Of a DNA stretch of 58,563 bases, positions 45,576 through 54,283 are shown one piece after another. The DNA is taken from assembly GCF_001654845.1 (NCBI RefSeq), contig NZ_LXES01000054.1, positions 1-58,563 on the forward strand, given 5' to 3'. Both the position numbers and the translations under genes were made by a program. The first letter of the stretch is position 1. Each line of letters starts with the position of its first letter. The DNA comes from Enterobacter soli ATCC BAA-2102. GTDB lineage: Bacteria; Pseudomonadota; Gammaproteobacteria; Enterobacterales; Enterobacteriaceae. Below the pieces are notes generated by a model. That model was given only the letters and a program-made list of their open reading frames with translations. It had not been told where the DNA came from and made no database searches.

Positions 45576-46541
45576 TTACCCCATAATGTTTATTGTTTTA
45601 TTTATTCGTTTCAGGCTTAAAAATAGCGCAATGACGCTACAAAACAGCATGGTCAATGGCAGGCCTTCCAGCCCGAAAGAAAATTTACTGTAGATAAAAA
45701 AATTAATCGACGACAACAGGTACTGCAACGCGCCCATAATCGATGACGTGATGCCCGCCTGCGGCTTTGTCAGTTGCATCGTCAACGCGGTCAGGTCGCC
45801 GAATACCCGGCCCAGCGCGCCCATAGCAGGGACAATCAGCAAGGCAAAGGGTATGAGCGATGCGACGCCATTGAGTGTTGCGAGTAGCAATACTCCAGCG
45901 GCGATACAGTGACTGGCTACCCCTGCCAATGTCAGCGAAAAGACGCCGGTAAAAATAAAGGAGGAGGCGCTGATATAGGTTAATTGCGAGCCGAGTATCA
46001 AACCGCCCGTCAGCGTGATAACCATAAAATCCCGCTGCAGCAGTAAGCGACCGTACGCACGTAGTACGGATTTACCATCCAGCTTAGCGCGACGCTCTGG
46101 CGGCAGGGTATCGGGCAGCCCGAACAGGCACCAGAGAAGAGCGATAAAGCCAAACACCGCCAGCGGCCAAAAGAGGGCATGCCAGCCCGCCACTTGCAGC
46201 ACTATGCCACCGCTCCATGGTGCCAGAATTGGCGCAACAAGGGCGGCCGCCGCGCCCAGTGCCTGAATAAACCGTGCGATAGTCAGTATCCCCTGCGAGC
46301 CTGAAAGCGCTACCATCGCAGAACCGATGATAAACAGCAGCATGCCTATGCGTCGGCCATAGCTGGCGGGTAGCGGGCTATACAAAGCCTGACCAATCAC
46401 CAGCCCGATCAGAAATACGGCCAGTGTTTGTTGGATCTGTCCGGCATCCATTGCAGTTAGCAGTGCAAGAAGGAGCAGCAAGCCATTAGAAATCCCATGT
46501 TTTCGACAAAAAACATTGTGCCTCACATGATTAGAAACCAA
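45576..46541 (-). CDS. MFS transporter, Bcr/CflA type, internally shortened
   Basis: The 321-residue protein resembles Bcr/CflA drug or siderophore exporters (GQIQQTLAVFLIGLVIGQALYSP, YGRRIGMLLFIIG, LPDTLPPERRAKL) but is about 80 residues short. Compared with the family it lacks parts of helix 1 and its loop, the segment after RFIQALGAAAALV before APILAPWSGG, and part of the C-terminal half. The losses keep frame. It may be inactive despite the open frame. A perfect palindrome (46572-46597) lies just upstream. Confidence 0.75.
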   Translation of the reverse strand: MVSNHVRHNVFCRKHGISNGLLLLLALLTAMDAGQIQQTLAVFLIGLVIGQALYSPLPASYGRRIGMLLFIIGSAMVALSGSQGILTIARFIQALGAAAALVAPILAPWSGGIVLQVAGWHALFWPLAVFGFIALLWCLFGLPDTLPPERRAKLDGKSVLRAYGRLLLQRDFMVITLTGGLILGSQLTYISASSFIFTGVFSLTLAGVASHCIAAGVLLLATLNGVASLIPFALLIVPAMGALGRVFGDLTALTMQLTKPQAGITSSIMGALQYLLSSINFFIYSKFSFGLEGLPLTMLFCSVIALFLSLKRINKTINIMG

Positions 46542-46571
46542 CTTATTGTGTGATATCGAAAATCAGTATAC

Positions 46572-46597
46572 TTTTATTGTACATTTGTACAATAAAA
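46572..46597. promoter_or_regulatory. Perfect 26-bp palindrome upstream of the MFS-DoxX operon
   Basis: The arm TTTTATTGTACA (46572-46583) is mirrored exactly at 46586-46597 with a 2-base spacer. The site is 31 bases before the MFS start and resembles 40454-40471. The size and symmetry suit a TetR-family dimer. Confidence 0.65.
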
Positions 46598-46712
46598 TTG
46601 TTGTGGATAGAATTTTAAATGGCACTGTTGCAATGACCCTTACCAGAAATCCTGCACCATTCAGAAACAGAATGACGGTATGATCTACACTCCCTGAACG
46701 GAGGTAGTGTCG

Positions 46713-46860
46713 ATGAAAAAAATCACTATTCATCAAAGAGCAGATTGTTTTTTCCCTGAAGAAGGCTGAACTGGGGATGTTCGTGCCGGAGTTCTGCTGT
46801 AAGCTGGACATTTCTAATGCCACATTCTATACGTGGCGAAAGAATGACTATGAATAGGGT
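46713..46860 (+). mobile_element. IS3-family orfA remnant
   Basis: The frame IKEQIVFSLKKAELGMFVPE and CCKLDISNATFYTWRKNDYE matches the N-terminal helix-turn-helix of IS3 OrfA proteins and ends in a stop. The preceding start (MKKI) is in another frame. Confidence 0.65.
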
Positions 46861-46934
46861 GCGCTGAATTAACAGCATATGCTGTTAGAGGTTTTAACGT
46901 TATGCTCAACCACAAAAAGTTGATCACTGTACAA

Positions 46935-47118
46935 TGCAAGGTTTTTTGTAGGGCCAGCCCCCACGCCGATGGTCAGGCGGGTACAGCAACTGCCGGCCAA
47001 AATCTTCCAGGTCCATGCAGTGCTCCACGCCAGTCAGACCGAGGAACATCTCGTCAATCGAATAATGTTCCACCCTCGGCGCCAGCCCCTCAAAGCAGTT
47101 CATTACGCGTGCCGACAT
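46935..47118 (-). pseudogene. UmuC/MucB-type DNA polymerase V fragment
   Basis: SARVMNCFEGLAPRVEHYSI, DEMFLGLTGVEHCMDLEDFG and, after a one-base shift, LTIGVGAGPTKNLA match the palm region of UmuC-family polymerases. Only about 60 of roughly 420 residues remain. It has no function. Confidence 0.8.
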
Positions 47119-47188
47119 CGAGGCGTTTATTTGGAATAGAAAATCTACAGAAATTATTAATGCTTTGAATGGCAGCGATGATTGATCT

Positions 47189-48212
47189 TACCCAGCAATA
47201 GTAGACACACTGCTAAGTGAGTTAACTCTCAACCAGAGGTGGCTCACATGACAAAGCCTGTATCGACTACCAAAAAGCGACCGCCTGGATTTCGTCACGA
47301 AGCCCTGAAACTGGCTGAACGGGATGAGGGGCTGGCTATTCTCCAAAAGGCCGCGAAATCATCTGGCTGAGTTCAGTATCAAAGCCATGTGCAGTGTACC
47401 CCTGGTTGCCCGTAGCTTCTGGTAGATCTGGCTTCAGCGCCGTCATCAGATAAACCGGCGTCAGCAGTTCCGTCTTGTCTGTGATAATGTCGTCCGGGAG
47501 GCATTCAGTGACGCAAAACAGCGCTATGGTGCGCCATGTCTGATGGATGAGCTTCGAGTTCAGGGATTGGTGTATAACATAAAAACCGTGGCGGCCAGCC
47601 TGCGCCGGCAGGGACTGCGGGCGAAAGCTTCGCACCTGTTCAGCCCGGTCAGTTACCGTAAGCATGGTCTGCCAGTATCAGAGAATCTGTTGAAGCAGGA
47701 CTTTTACGCCAGGGACCCGCATCAGAAGTGAGTAGGAGACATCACGTATCTTCTCACTGGTCAAGGCTGGCTTTATCTGGCCGTGGTTATCGACCTATAG
47801 TCGCAGTCAGTCATTGGCTGGTCGATGTGCTCGCGGATAACAGCAAAACTTAACTGCGATGCGTTACAGATGGCTTTGTGGCGGCGTAAACGTCCAGAAA
47901 ATGTCATCGTGCATACAGACAGAGGTGGTCAGTACTGTTCAACGGATTACCAGAGCTTATCTGCAGGGCAGTATGAGTGCCAAAGGCTGTTGTTACGACA
48001 ATGCCTGTTCGGAAAGCTTCTTCCACACACTGAAGGTGGAATTTATCCACGGAGAGGATTTTGCCAGCTAGGAAGTAATGCGGACAGCAGTGTTTAATTA
48101 TATCGAGTTCGATTACAATCGGTGGCGTCATCACAGTGCCTGTGGCGGTCTCAGTACGGAACAATTTGAAAATCAGAACCTAGCTTAGGGTCGTGTCAAC
48201 ATTACGCGGGTA
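47189..48212 (+). mobile_element. Degenerate IS3-family element with internally deleted orfA
   Basis: The ends TACCCAGCAATAGTAGACAC and the complement at 48193-48212 are imperfect inverted repeats. OrfA (from 47248) reads TKPVSTTKKRPPGFRHEALK, LAERDEGLAILQKAAK: its middle has been lost between two LAER-encoding segments. OrfB is recognisable in pieces (YGAPCLMDELRVQGL, DITYLLTGQGWLYLAVVIDL, ENVIVHTDRGGQY) with several stops. The element is dead. Confidence 0.8.
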
Positions 48213-48218
48213 GGATCA

Positions 48219-48357
48219 CCCGTCTTTTATGAAGATGAGGTCGATATACATTTTCATCCCAAAATCGGTGCAGACTGGCAGGTACGCGGACAACAAAAAC
48301 GCGTGGTAACACCGGGGCAGAATGAAAAATATTATCTTGCCAGCTGCGCTGGCTGAA
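48219..48357 (+). mobile_element. IS630-family transposase fragment
   Basis: The frame PVFYEDEVDIHFHPKIGADW and QVRGQQKRVVTPGQNEKYYL matches the catalytic region of IS630-type DDE transposases and ends at a stop. Confidence 0.7.
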
Positions 48358-48360
48358 GCA

Positions 48361-48918
48361 AAAACCGAAGTTTAGGATAATTTACCAGTCAGTTTACTGG
48401 CCGTGAGTAAATCATGTTGAGCGGCTATGGTCGGCACTGCATGACACACTAACTCGTAATCATCAGTGCCGTTCAATGAGAAACTGTTGAAAAAGGTAAG
48501 ACATTTTATGGAAACCGTTAGTCCATTCCCCGGAGGAAAACATTTTCTGGCAAAAGTGTAGCGATATTAGGCGCAGCTATTTAGCGATCAGATGTCACCG
48601 ACAGAATATGAAAACCAATATTATCAACGGTTCGGAAGTGCCTAGATTATCCTTGGCGATTCTCGTACTTCATAACTTGACTATTGACTAATTTACTGAA
48701 ATTCCCAGGATGTGCTGCTAATTTAATATAAGGCATGACATCTACTATTTCTGTCATGTTAATTTTTTAGTAAAAAAAAATAAAATCCTTTATCCAGGAG
48801 ATTATAATATATTTCGCACAGCTTAATTCGAAAAGTATGAGCATACTGTATTTGATGCTATCAAATCATGATTTAGAGCACATTTATGGATTTTTTATTA
48901 CAGAAATGGAACTGTATT
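48361..48918. other. Intergenic region upstream of the chemoreceptor
   Basis: No gene is seen. I do not find a convincing sigma-28 flagellar-type promoter before the chemoreceptor; the last 150 bases are AT-rich. Confidence 0.3.
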
Positions 48919-50565
48919 ATGAATGTTTTTAACTGGAAAATTGGAACCAGACTTGGTGGTGGATTTTGTCTTCTGCTGGCATTACTCATAATGGTTAGCA
49001 TTTTATCCTTAACTTCATTATTAAGCTTAAGAAATGATGCCACAGCAATAGTTGAAAAATACTATCCAACTACGGTTATCGCTAATCACCTTATTGACGG
49101 GGTAAACAAAAATTACACTCTGACATATCAGGCGGTCGCTGCCACCGATGATAATGAGCGGAAATTGATCATATCGGAGCTTGATAAACAAACGGCTCTA
49201 AACCACGAACTCATGCAGCAACTAAAAAAAGACATTGGAGGTGAAGGGGGCAGGGCAGAAAAAGAACTTGATGAGGTCATGGAGTCCAGCGATAAACTTG
49301 TTAATGCAAGTAACCATGTATTCGAAGCACTGAATGCAGGCCATGTTGACGAAGCTAAAAGGCAATTGAATTCTGAAGCTGTTCCCTTATCTGAAGATCA
49401 TATTAAGCAGATAACAGATATCATCAGTTACTCAAATGACATGATGAAAGAAGGTCATGATGACATTATCAAGACATATTCCAAATCCCTGCGGCTAATC
49501 ATTTCCATGGTTGTTTTGAGCCTGATAACCGGTAGTTTAATTTCATGGATCTTGACACGCAGCATTCTCAAGCCTGTGCAGGAAGCGTTATCCGCTATTG
49601 AAGCATCCGGGCGAGGTGATATGAGAACGACGTTCAGGAAGGACTATCATTCGGATGAGACAGGCCAGTTGCTGAGTGGTTTAAAAGATACCGTAGTAAA
49701 CATCAGCTTCATGCTTAATCAAGTGCGAACGAGTGCGCTTTCAGTTTCTGCGGCCTCTTCACAAATTGCGACTGGTAACCAAAACTTATCAGCCCGAACT
49801 GATGAGCAAGCAAGTGCCCTGGCAGAAACAGCATCAGCACTGGAACAACTGACAGCAACTGTAGGCAACACGGCCGAAAATGCACGGCACGCACAACAAC
49901 TTGTCAGTGACAGCTCTGATATAAGAAAACGTAGCAGTGAGATGATGGATAACACAACCCACCAGATGGAAGGCATTCATAATTCTACCAAGAAAATGTC
50001 TGACATCATTTCCGTCATTGAGTCGATTGCCTTTCAGACAAATATTCTTGCACTGAATGCAGCTGTTGAGGCGGCCCGTGCCGGGGAATCAGGACGTGGT
50101 TTTGCGGTCGTTGCCGGTGAGGTACGCAGTCTGGCGCAGAAGAGTGCGACTGCGGCTAAAGACATCAAAGTTCTCATTGAAGAGTCGATAGTCCAGACCG
50201 AGGTCGGACGTAAACTTATCATTAGTGCTGCATCGGTAATGAATGAAATGACTCAGAATGCACTGAGCGTGGATACATTTATTAATGAGATTGCGCGCGC
50301 TGCGGCTGAACAGAGTGAAGGAATAAGCCAGATTAATCTGGCAGTAAACCAACTGGATACGACTACACAACAGAATGCTTCTCTGGTTGAAGAGTCTGCA
50401 GGCGCAGCTCACTCAATGGCAGCCCAGGCAAACGAACTGACCAGGCTGGTAAATCAGTTCTCTTTGCGCGAAGAAATAGAAACCGACGCGACATCAATAA
50501 TGCGTGCAGAAGTAAAGCAGGAGAAAAAGGTCATAGGCCAAGATACCAATTGGGAAAAATTTTAA
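48919..50565 (+). CDS. Methyl-accepting chemotaxis protein with C-terminal NWEKF
   Basis: The protein has a first membrane helix, a periplasmic four-helix-bundle domain of about 150 residues (residues 40-190), a second helix (LIISMVVLSLITGSLISWIL), a HAMP domain, methylation helices and the conserved hairpin tip ESIAFQTNILALNAAVEAARAGE. It ends NWEKF, close to the NWETF pentapeptide that tethers CheR and CheB. I prefer the ATG at 48919 (MNVFNWKIGTRL) to 48886. No che or fla genes are nearby, so it must use host chemotaxis proteins or another pathway. Confidence 0.93.
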   Translation: MNVFNWKIGTRLGGGFCLLLALLIMVSILSLTSLLSLRNDATAIVEKYYPTTVIANHLIDGVNKNYTLTYQAVAATDDNERKLIISELDKQTALNHELMQQLKKDIGGEGGRAEKELDEVMESSDKLVNASNHVFEALNAGHVDEAKRQLNSEAVPLSEDHIKQITDIISYSNDMMKEGHDDIIKTYSKSLRLIISMVVLSLITGSLISWILTRSILKPVQEALSAIEASGRGDMRTTFRKDYHSDETGQLLSGLKDTVVNISFMLNQVRTSALSVSAASSQIATGNQNLSARTDEQASALAETASALEQLTATVGNTAENARHAQQLVSDSSDIRKRSSEMMDNTTHQMEGIHNSTKKMSDIISVIESIAFQTNILALNAAVEAARAGESGRGFAVVAGEVRSLAQKSATAAKDIKVLIEESIVQTEVGRKLIISAASVMNEMTQNALSVDTFINEIARAAAEQSEGISQINLAVNQLDTTTQQNASLVEESAGAAHSMAAQANELTRLVNQFSLREEIETDATSIMRAEVKQEKKVIGQDTNWEKF

Positions 50566-50733
50566 GCACAACTGCCATATCTGTCCATTCTGCTGGCTGA
50601 ACTAAAGATGATGTAAGTGACCTGAAATATATTTCTGTTCAGTGCATGGCCCTTGGGCTCATAGGGCCATGCAAAAACTAACCAACATCAGGATACTTTA
50701 AATGTGGACAACCTGAGATTAAGGAGAATAAAT

Positions 50734-51087
50734 ATGCCTTTACAAAAGACAACGCAAATAAAAAATTCAAATTTTAAAGATATACATAAATTTATTTCCA
50801 AGGAAATGAATTGCGTCCATGATGTTATCTATACCATGAAAAACAAGGAAGTTATGGATTTTGAAAAGTACCTTTCCAATTTTGAAAAGTTTATTTTATT
50901 CTATAGTACTGTCGAACCTTACATGAAGAATGAGGAATTCATTAAATATTTAAAGAAACATGATATTGAAACCTATATACAAGTGCTTTCTATTGGAGAT
51001 GGGATCGCTCTTATATCTAATTTCCTTCTCAACCTTGAGGTTTTTTTAAAGATGAAAAATAAAATTCATAGAGATGTTAATGTTTAG
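50734..51087 (+). CDS. Small unknown protein A, paralogue of 51506-51907
   Basis: The 117-residue protein is helical and AT-rich. Its C-terminal half (YLSNFEKFILFYSTVEPYMK, NEEFIKYLKKHDIETYIQVL, SIGDGIALISNFLLNLE) aligns without gaps to the protein at 51506-51907, sharing PYM, YI, SIG, N, L and NLE positions. AAGGAGA precedes the ATG. Its stop overlaps the next start. I recognise no family. Confidence 0.65.
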   Translation: MPLQKTTQIKNSNFKDIHKFISKEMNCVHDVIYTMKNKEVMDFEKYLSNFEKFILFYSTVEPYMKNEEFIKYLKKHDIETYIQVLSIGDGIALISNFLLNLEVFLKMKNKIHRDVNV

Positions 51088-51298
51088 TTCAATAATTGAA
51101 ATTATTCAAGAACTCAATACCATGTTTGTTGATGTAATAAAACAAGAATATGATTGTCATGACTCAATCCTGAGTGACCCTGGAGTTTTGCCGGAGGTTG
51201 CAGAAGTATTAAGCACACTATCAGATAGTGAAGTGGATAAACAGGTATCCATAAACCAGTTGCTTTTTATCTTAAAGCCCAGTGACTATACCATATAG
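51080..51298 (+). CDS. Small unknown protein B, overlapping A, ending at an amber codon
   Basis: The ORF starts within the last codons of protein A (or at 51074) and encodes FSSIIEIIQELNTMFVDVIK and DSEVDKQVSINQLLFILKPS. It stops at TAG 51296-51298, but the same frame continues as a plausible helical protein (IQEILAEHPDMINKLSLHIQ) to a TGA at 51413-51415. An original length of about 112 residues broken by an amber codon is likely. The family is unknown. Confidence 0.5.
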   Translation: MFSSIIEIIQELNTMFVDVIKQEYDCHDSILSDPGVLPEVAEVLSTLSDSEVDKQVSINQLLFILKPSDYTI

Positions 51299-51505
51299 AT
51301 ACAAGAAATACTGGCCGAACATCCTGACATGATCAATAAATTATCTCTGCATATACAGTTAGCTATGGTATATATGAAAATCAGTGTCATAAAAACTTCC
51401 TGGCAACCTGATTGACAACTACAAAATATATTTTGCAACATCTAAAATCCTATCACGGAGTATGAATGTAATGTATTGCCATGATGACCTTGTTTACCAT
51501 AATGC

Positions 51506-51907
51506 ATGTCAAAAATAATTCAGCAAACTTATTTAGAAATAATCTTTAAAAAAATCACAATGATAGGACAAATGAATATGGAAGGCGTAAAAAGTCATTA
51601 TTTAAATTATAAAAAGATAGCTATAGATCTTGGTTATGTTGAAGAAATAATAAACAACATGCGTTGCAATTCATATAGTTCTCTTGATACTTACCTCAAT
51701 AACATAAAAATCACTTCTGATTTTTTTGAAAAAATAAATCCATATATGAGTGACAAGAAATTTGTTGATTACTTTAAGTGCAAAGATGCTGATAAGTATA
51801 TCAAAATCATTTCCATTGGAAACTCGATAGTTTTTATGACAAATCTATTAGTTAATCTTGAGCATGATTTAAAATGTAAAAAAAGAGAACTAAGCACTGC
51901 CCAGTGA
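51506..51907 (+). CDS. Small unknown protein C, paralogue of 50734-51087
   Basis: The 133-residue protein contains YLNNIKITSDFFEKINPYMS, DKKFVDYFKCKDADKYIKII and SIGNSIVFMTNLLVNLE, matching protein A along its C-terminal half. An in-frame ATG at 51560 or 51575 could be the true start, since no clear ribosome site precedes 51506. It ends just before a run of eleven G. The family is unknown. Confidence 0.6.
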   Translation: MSKIIQQTYLEIIFKKITMIGQMNMEGVKSHYLNYKKIAIDLGYVEEIINNMRCNSYSSLDTYLNNIKITSDFFEKINPYMSDKKFVDYFKCKDADKYIKIISIGNSIVFMTNLLVNLEHDLKCKKRELSTAQ

Positions 51908-52329
51908 GCGGGGGGGGGGGCAGTTTGGATATAGATAATTATTGTACGGTAAGCCTATTTATTTCAGCTATGTTCGAATCTTCAGCGATGGCAGTTTCTG
52001 TGGTAGGCCTGGACGCTCTGGCCATTACTTACCTCACATTACTACAAAGGATAGTTTATCAAGCCGATGTGACCTGGCAAACACATATCTGGTTGAACCT
52101 TTCAACTTGTACGGACCTGCTCCCTGTTGATTCGCGCAGAATGCTGTTAGCAATGTCAGTTCCTCGCTCATAGCGGACCTTAGTTCACGCAGAGCGTCAA
52201 TATATTCCCAAGTTGTTCAAGAAAAGCACTCATACCTTGGCCAACTTATATTGAACACTTCAGACGCAATCGGATGCCGTATGCAGTACCCATACAGAGC
52301 TGACTGAATGATGGCTCGGGAATCCTCAG
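51908..52329. other. Intergenic region starting with a G11 run
   Basis: Eleven G lie at 51910-51920. ORFs crossing this stretch have no family features. No mobile element is recognised. Confidence 0.35.
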
Positions 52330-52404
52330 TTAGCCAGGTCGGCGAATAACGGATCGGTCTGTAGTGGGGGTATCTTTCCCGGGGCTAAAAAGCTGCAGTT
52401 TCAT
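52330..52404 (-). CDS. Possible SOS-controlled short ORF or 5' end of a broken gene
   Basis: A 24-codon ORF (MKLQLFSPGKDTPTTDRSVI...) has AGGAGG four bases upstream and lies behind a near-perfect LexA box. Sequence after its stop reads open in another frame (LTEDSRAIIQSALYGYCIRH), so it may be the start of a frameshifted gene. The product is not recognised. Confidence 0.35.
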   Translation of the reverse strand: MKLQLFSPGKDTPTTDRSVIRRPG

Positions 52405-52421
52405 GTTACCTCCTGATTAAA

Positions 52422-52449
52422 AATATACTGTGCGTACATACAGTATATT
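52422..52449. promoter_or_regulatory. LexA-type SOS box
   Basis: CTGT-N8-ACAG at the core is extended to perfect 10-base arms (AATATACTGT and ACAGTATATT). It lies 18 bases upstream of the minus-strand ATG at 52404. Confidence 0.75.
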
Positions 52450-52510
52450 TAACCGGGAAAAGATAATGCAGAAGACCCGCATTAAGAACTCTGTGAGATG
52501 TTTAAGTTAC

Positions 52511-52612
52511 TCAAATTGATGATTGTAATCATTTTGATGATTTTTAATATCTCAATTTGAGAAAAAATGCTTTTGTTTTTTCATTTTGCTATTATGATTA
52601 GTATCAAATTGA
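52511..52612. repeat. parC: parC-like centromere/operator repeats
   Basis: The 9-mers TCAAATTGA (52511, 52604), TCATTTTGA (52529), TCAATTTGA (52552) and TCATTTTGC (52581) lie directly before parM, at spacings of 18-29 bases. ParMRC systems bind ParR to repeats in exactly this position, where they act as centromere and operator. Confidence 0.6.
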
Positions 52613-52631
52613 GTTTAACGAATGGTGCATA

Positions 52632-53606
52632 ATGATGAAGATTTTCTGCGATGATGGTTCAACAAATGTTAAGCTGGCATGGCTTGAAGGTGATGAGCTG
52701 AAGACCCGGATCTCGGCAAACTCATTCCGGCATGGCTGGAAAGTGGCGGAATTCAGTGCGGCAACGTTCAACTATCAGGTGGGGCCACTGAAATACACGT
52801 GGGACAGTGTAAGCCGGGATGCCATTCCGACGACGAACGTGGACTATCAGTATGGCGATCTTAACCTGCTGGCTGTTCACCATGCCCTGCTGAACAGTGG
52901 CCTGGAGCCGCAGCCGGTAAGCCTGACGGTCACGCTGCCCCTGAGTGAGTATTACGATCAGGACTGTCAGCGTAATGAGGTGAATATCCGCCGTAAACGG
53001 GAGAACCTCATGCGGGAACTGACGCTCAACAAAGGCTGCGCCTTCACCGTGACGGATGTGAAAGTCATGCCGGAATCACTGCCGGCAGCGTTTACCAGAC
53101 TGTCTCAGCTCCAGCCCGGAGCCGGTGAAACCACGCTGATTATCGATCTCGGCGGAACCACGCTCGATGCGGGTGTGATTGTTGGTCAGTTTGATGATAT
53201 CAGTGCGGTACATGGTAATCCGTCCGTTGGCGTTTCACTGGTGACACGCGCAGCGGCAGGCGCACTGCGTGCAGCAGACAGTGAAACCAGTGCCCTGATA
53301 GCGGACAGTGTCATCCGAAACCGGAATGATGGTGAGTATTTACAGCGCGTCATTAACGATGCCGAAAAGATTGATTACGTCCGGGGTAAAATTTCAGAAG
53401 CGATTGCCGCACTGGGCGCACGCGTGACCAGCGAGCTGACTGCCTTCAGGAACGTGAACCGGGTATTTCTGGTCGGGGGAGGGGCTTCCCTGATCGAAGA
53501 GGCGATACGTCTGGCCTGGCCTCTGGCTCCTGAACGTATCGAGGTTATTGGCGATCCCCAGCTGGCGCTGGCCAGAGAGATTGCCCTGTACAATAAAGAG
53601 GACTAA
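52632..53606 (+). CDS. parM: ParM/StbA-family actin-like partition ATPase
   Basis: The 324-residue protein has the actin-fold nucleotide motifs: DDGSTNVKLAW (phosphate 1), LIIDLGGTTLDAG (phosphate 2) and VFLVGGGASLI (adenosine). ParM polymerises and pushes plasmid copies apart when capped by ParR on parC. The start is ATG 52632 or 52635. It is followed after 2 bases by the StbB-type gene. Confidence 0.92.
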   Translation: MMKIFCDDGSTNVKLAWLEGDELKTRISANSFRHGWKVAEFSAATFNYQVGPLKYTWDSVSRDAIPTTNVDYQYGDLNLLAVHHALLNSGLEPQPVSLTVTLPLSEYYDQDCQRNEVNIRRKRENLMRELTLNKGCAFTVTDVKVMPESLPAAFTRLSQLQPGAGETTLIIDLGGTTLDAGVIVGQFDDISAVHGNPSVGVSLVTRAAAGALRAADSETSALIADSVIRNRNDGEYLQRVINDAEKIDYVRGKISEAIAALGARVTSELTAFRNVNRVFLVGGGASLIEEAIRLAWPLAPERIEVIGDPQLALAREIALYNKED

Positions 53607-53608
53607 AC

Positions 53609-54280
53609 GTGCCTGACGGCCTGTATTCTTTCTATCTGCACAGTGATGATCATACCGACATCGCGGCGATGGCGACCATAAACACCATCTCGCAGCCGCT
53701 GCGCGGTGAATTTATCCGGACAGTCGCCACCGCAGGTGCGGTGGTGTACCAGGCTGATCCCCGTTTACCTGCGCTAATCCCGGTGTTCTTTGACGGCCAG
53801 CTCAGCGCCGTCCGGCTTAGTGCCGTGATGGCGATGGTATCCGGAACCTGGTCATCCCTGACCGGGCTGCCGGACGAGCCTGATACCTGGAAACCGGCCG
53901 GGGAAATGCCTGCGGAGAGGGAACGCCGGCGCTACACGCTTGCACTTCAGGATGACCGGGGCAGTGAGCGGGTTGAAACCTTGCTGGCAGGGGTATCGTC
54001 ACGCCTGCGCGGCGACCTGCTGAGAAACCTCATTATCACCGGGCTGGCACTGCACACCACGGCACCGGAGCTGCCGCGTCTGCTGGCCAGCCTGCCGGTG
54101 CCACCGGCCACGGTCAGTGAGCTACAGGCCATTGTCCGGCAGATGGTTCGTGCAGAGCCGGGCGGTGCGGGTATTCGCGAAGCGGGAGAGACGGAGAACG
54201 CGGTTTCGCCCGTCACCACATCACCCGGAGCGGAAACAGCCGGAATAAAGAAAAACATGCGACGGGCATTTGGAGACTAA
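53609..54280 (+). CDS. stbB: StbB/ParR-type plasmid stability protein, two-part
   Basis: The 223-residue protein follows parM directly. Its two halves contain similar segments: ISQPLRGEFIRTVATAGAVVYQADPRLPAL and VSSRLRGDLLRNLIITGLALHTTAPELPRL, so it looks like an internal duplication of the StbB domain. The C-terminal tail is low-complexity. It should be the adaptor that links ParM to the centromere. Confidence 0.8.
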   Translation: MPDGLYSFYLHSDDHTDIAAMATINTISQPLRGEFIRTVATAGAVVYQADPRLPALIPVFFDGQLSAVRLSAVMAMVSGTWSSLTGLPDEPDTWKPAGEMPAERERRRYTLALQDDRGSERVETLLAGVSSRLRGDLLRNLIITGLALHTTAPELPRLLASLPVPPATVSELQAIVRQMVRAEPGGAGIREAGETENAVSPVTTSPGAETAGIKKNMRRAFGD

Positions 54281-54283
54281 AAC

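Noticed and set aside
46935..47118. Functional umuC/SOS mutagenesis gene
   Set aside because: Only about 60 residues with a frameshift remain and there is no umuD partner.
51904..52173. 89-residue ORF after the G11 tract
   Set aside because: It begins within the homopolymer and has no family-like sequence or ribosome site.
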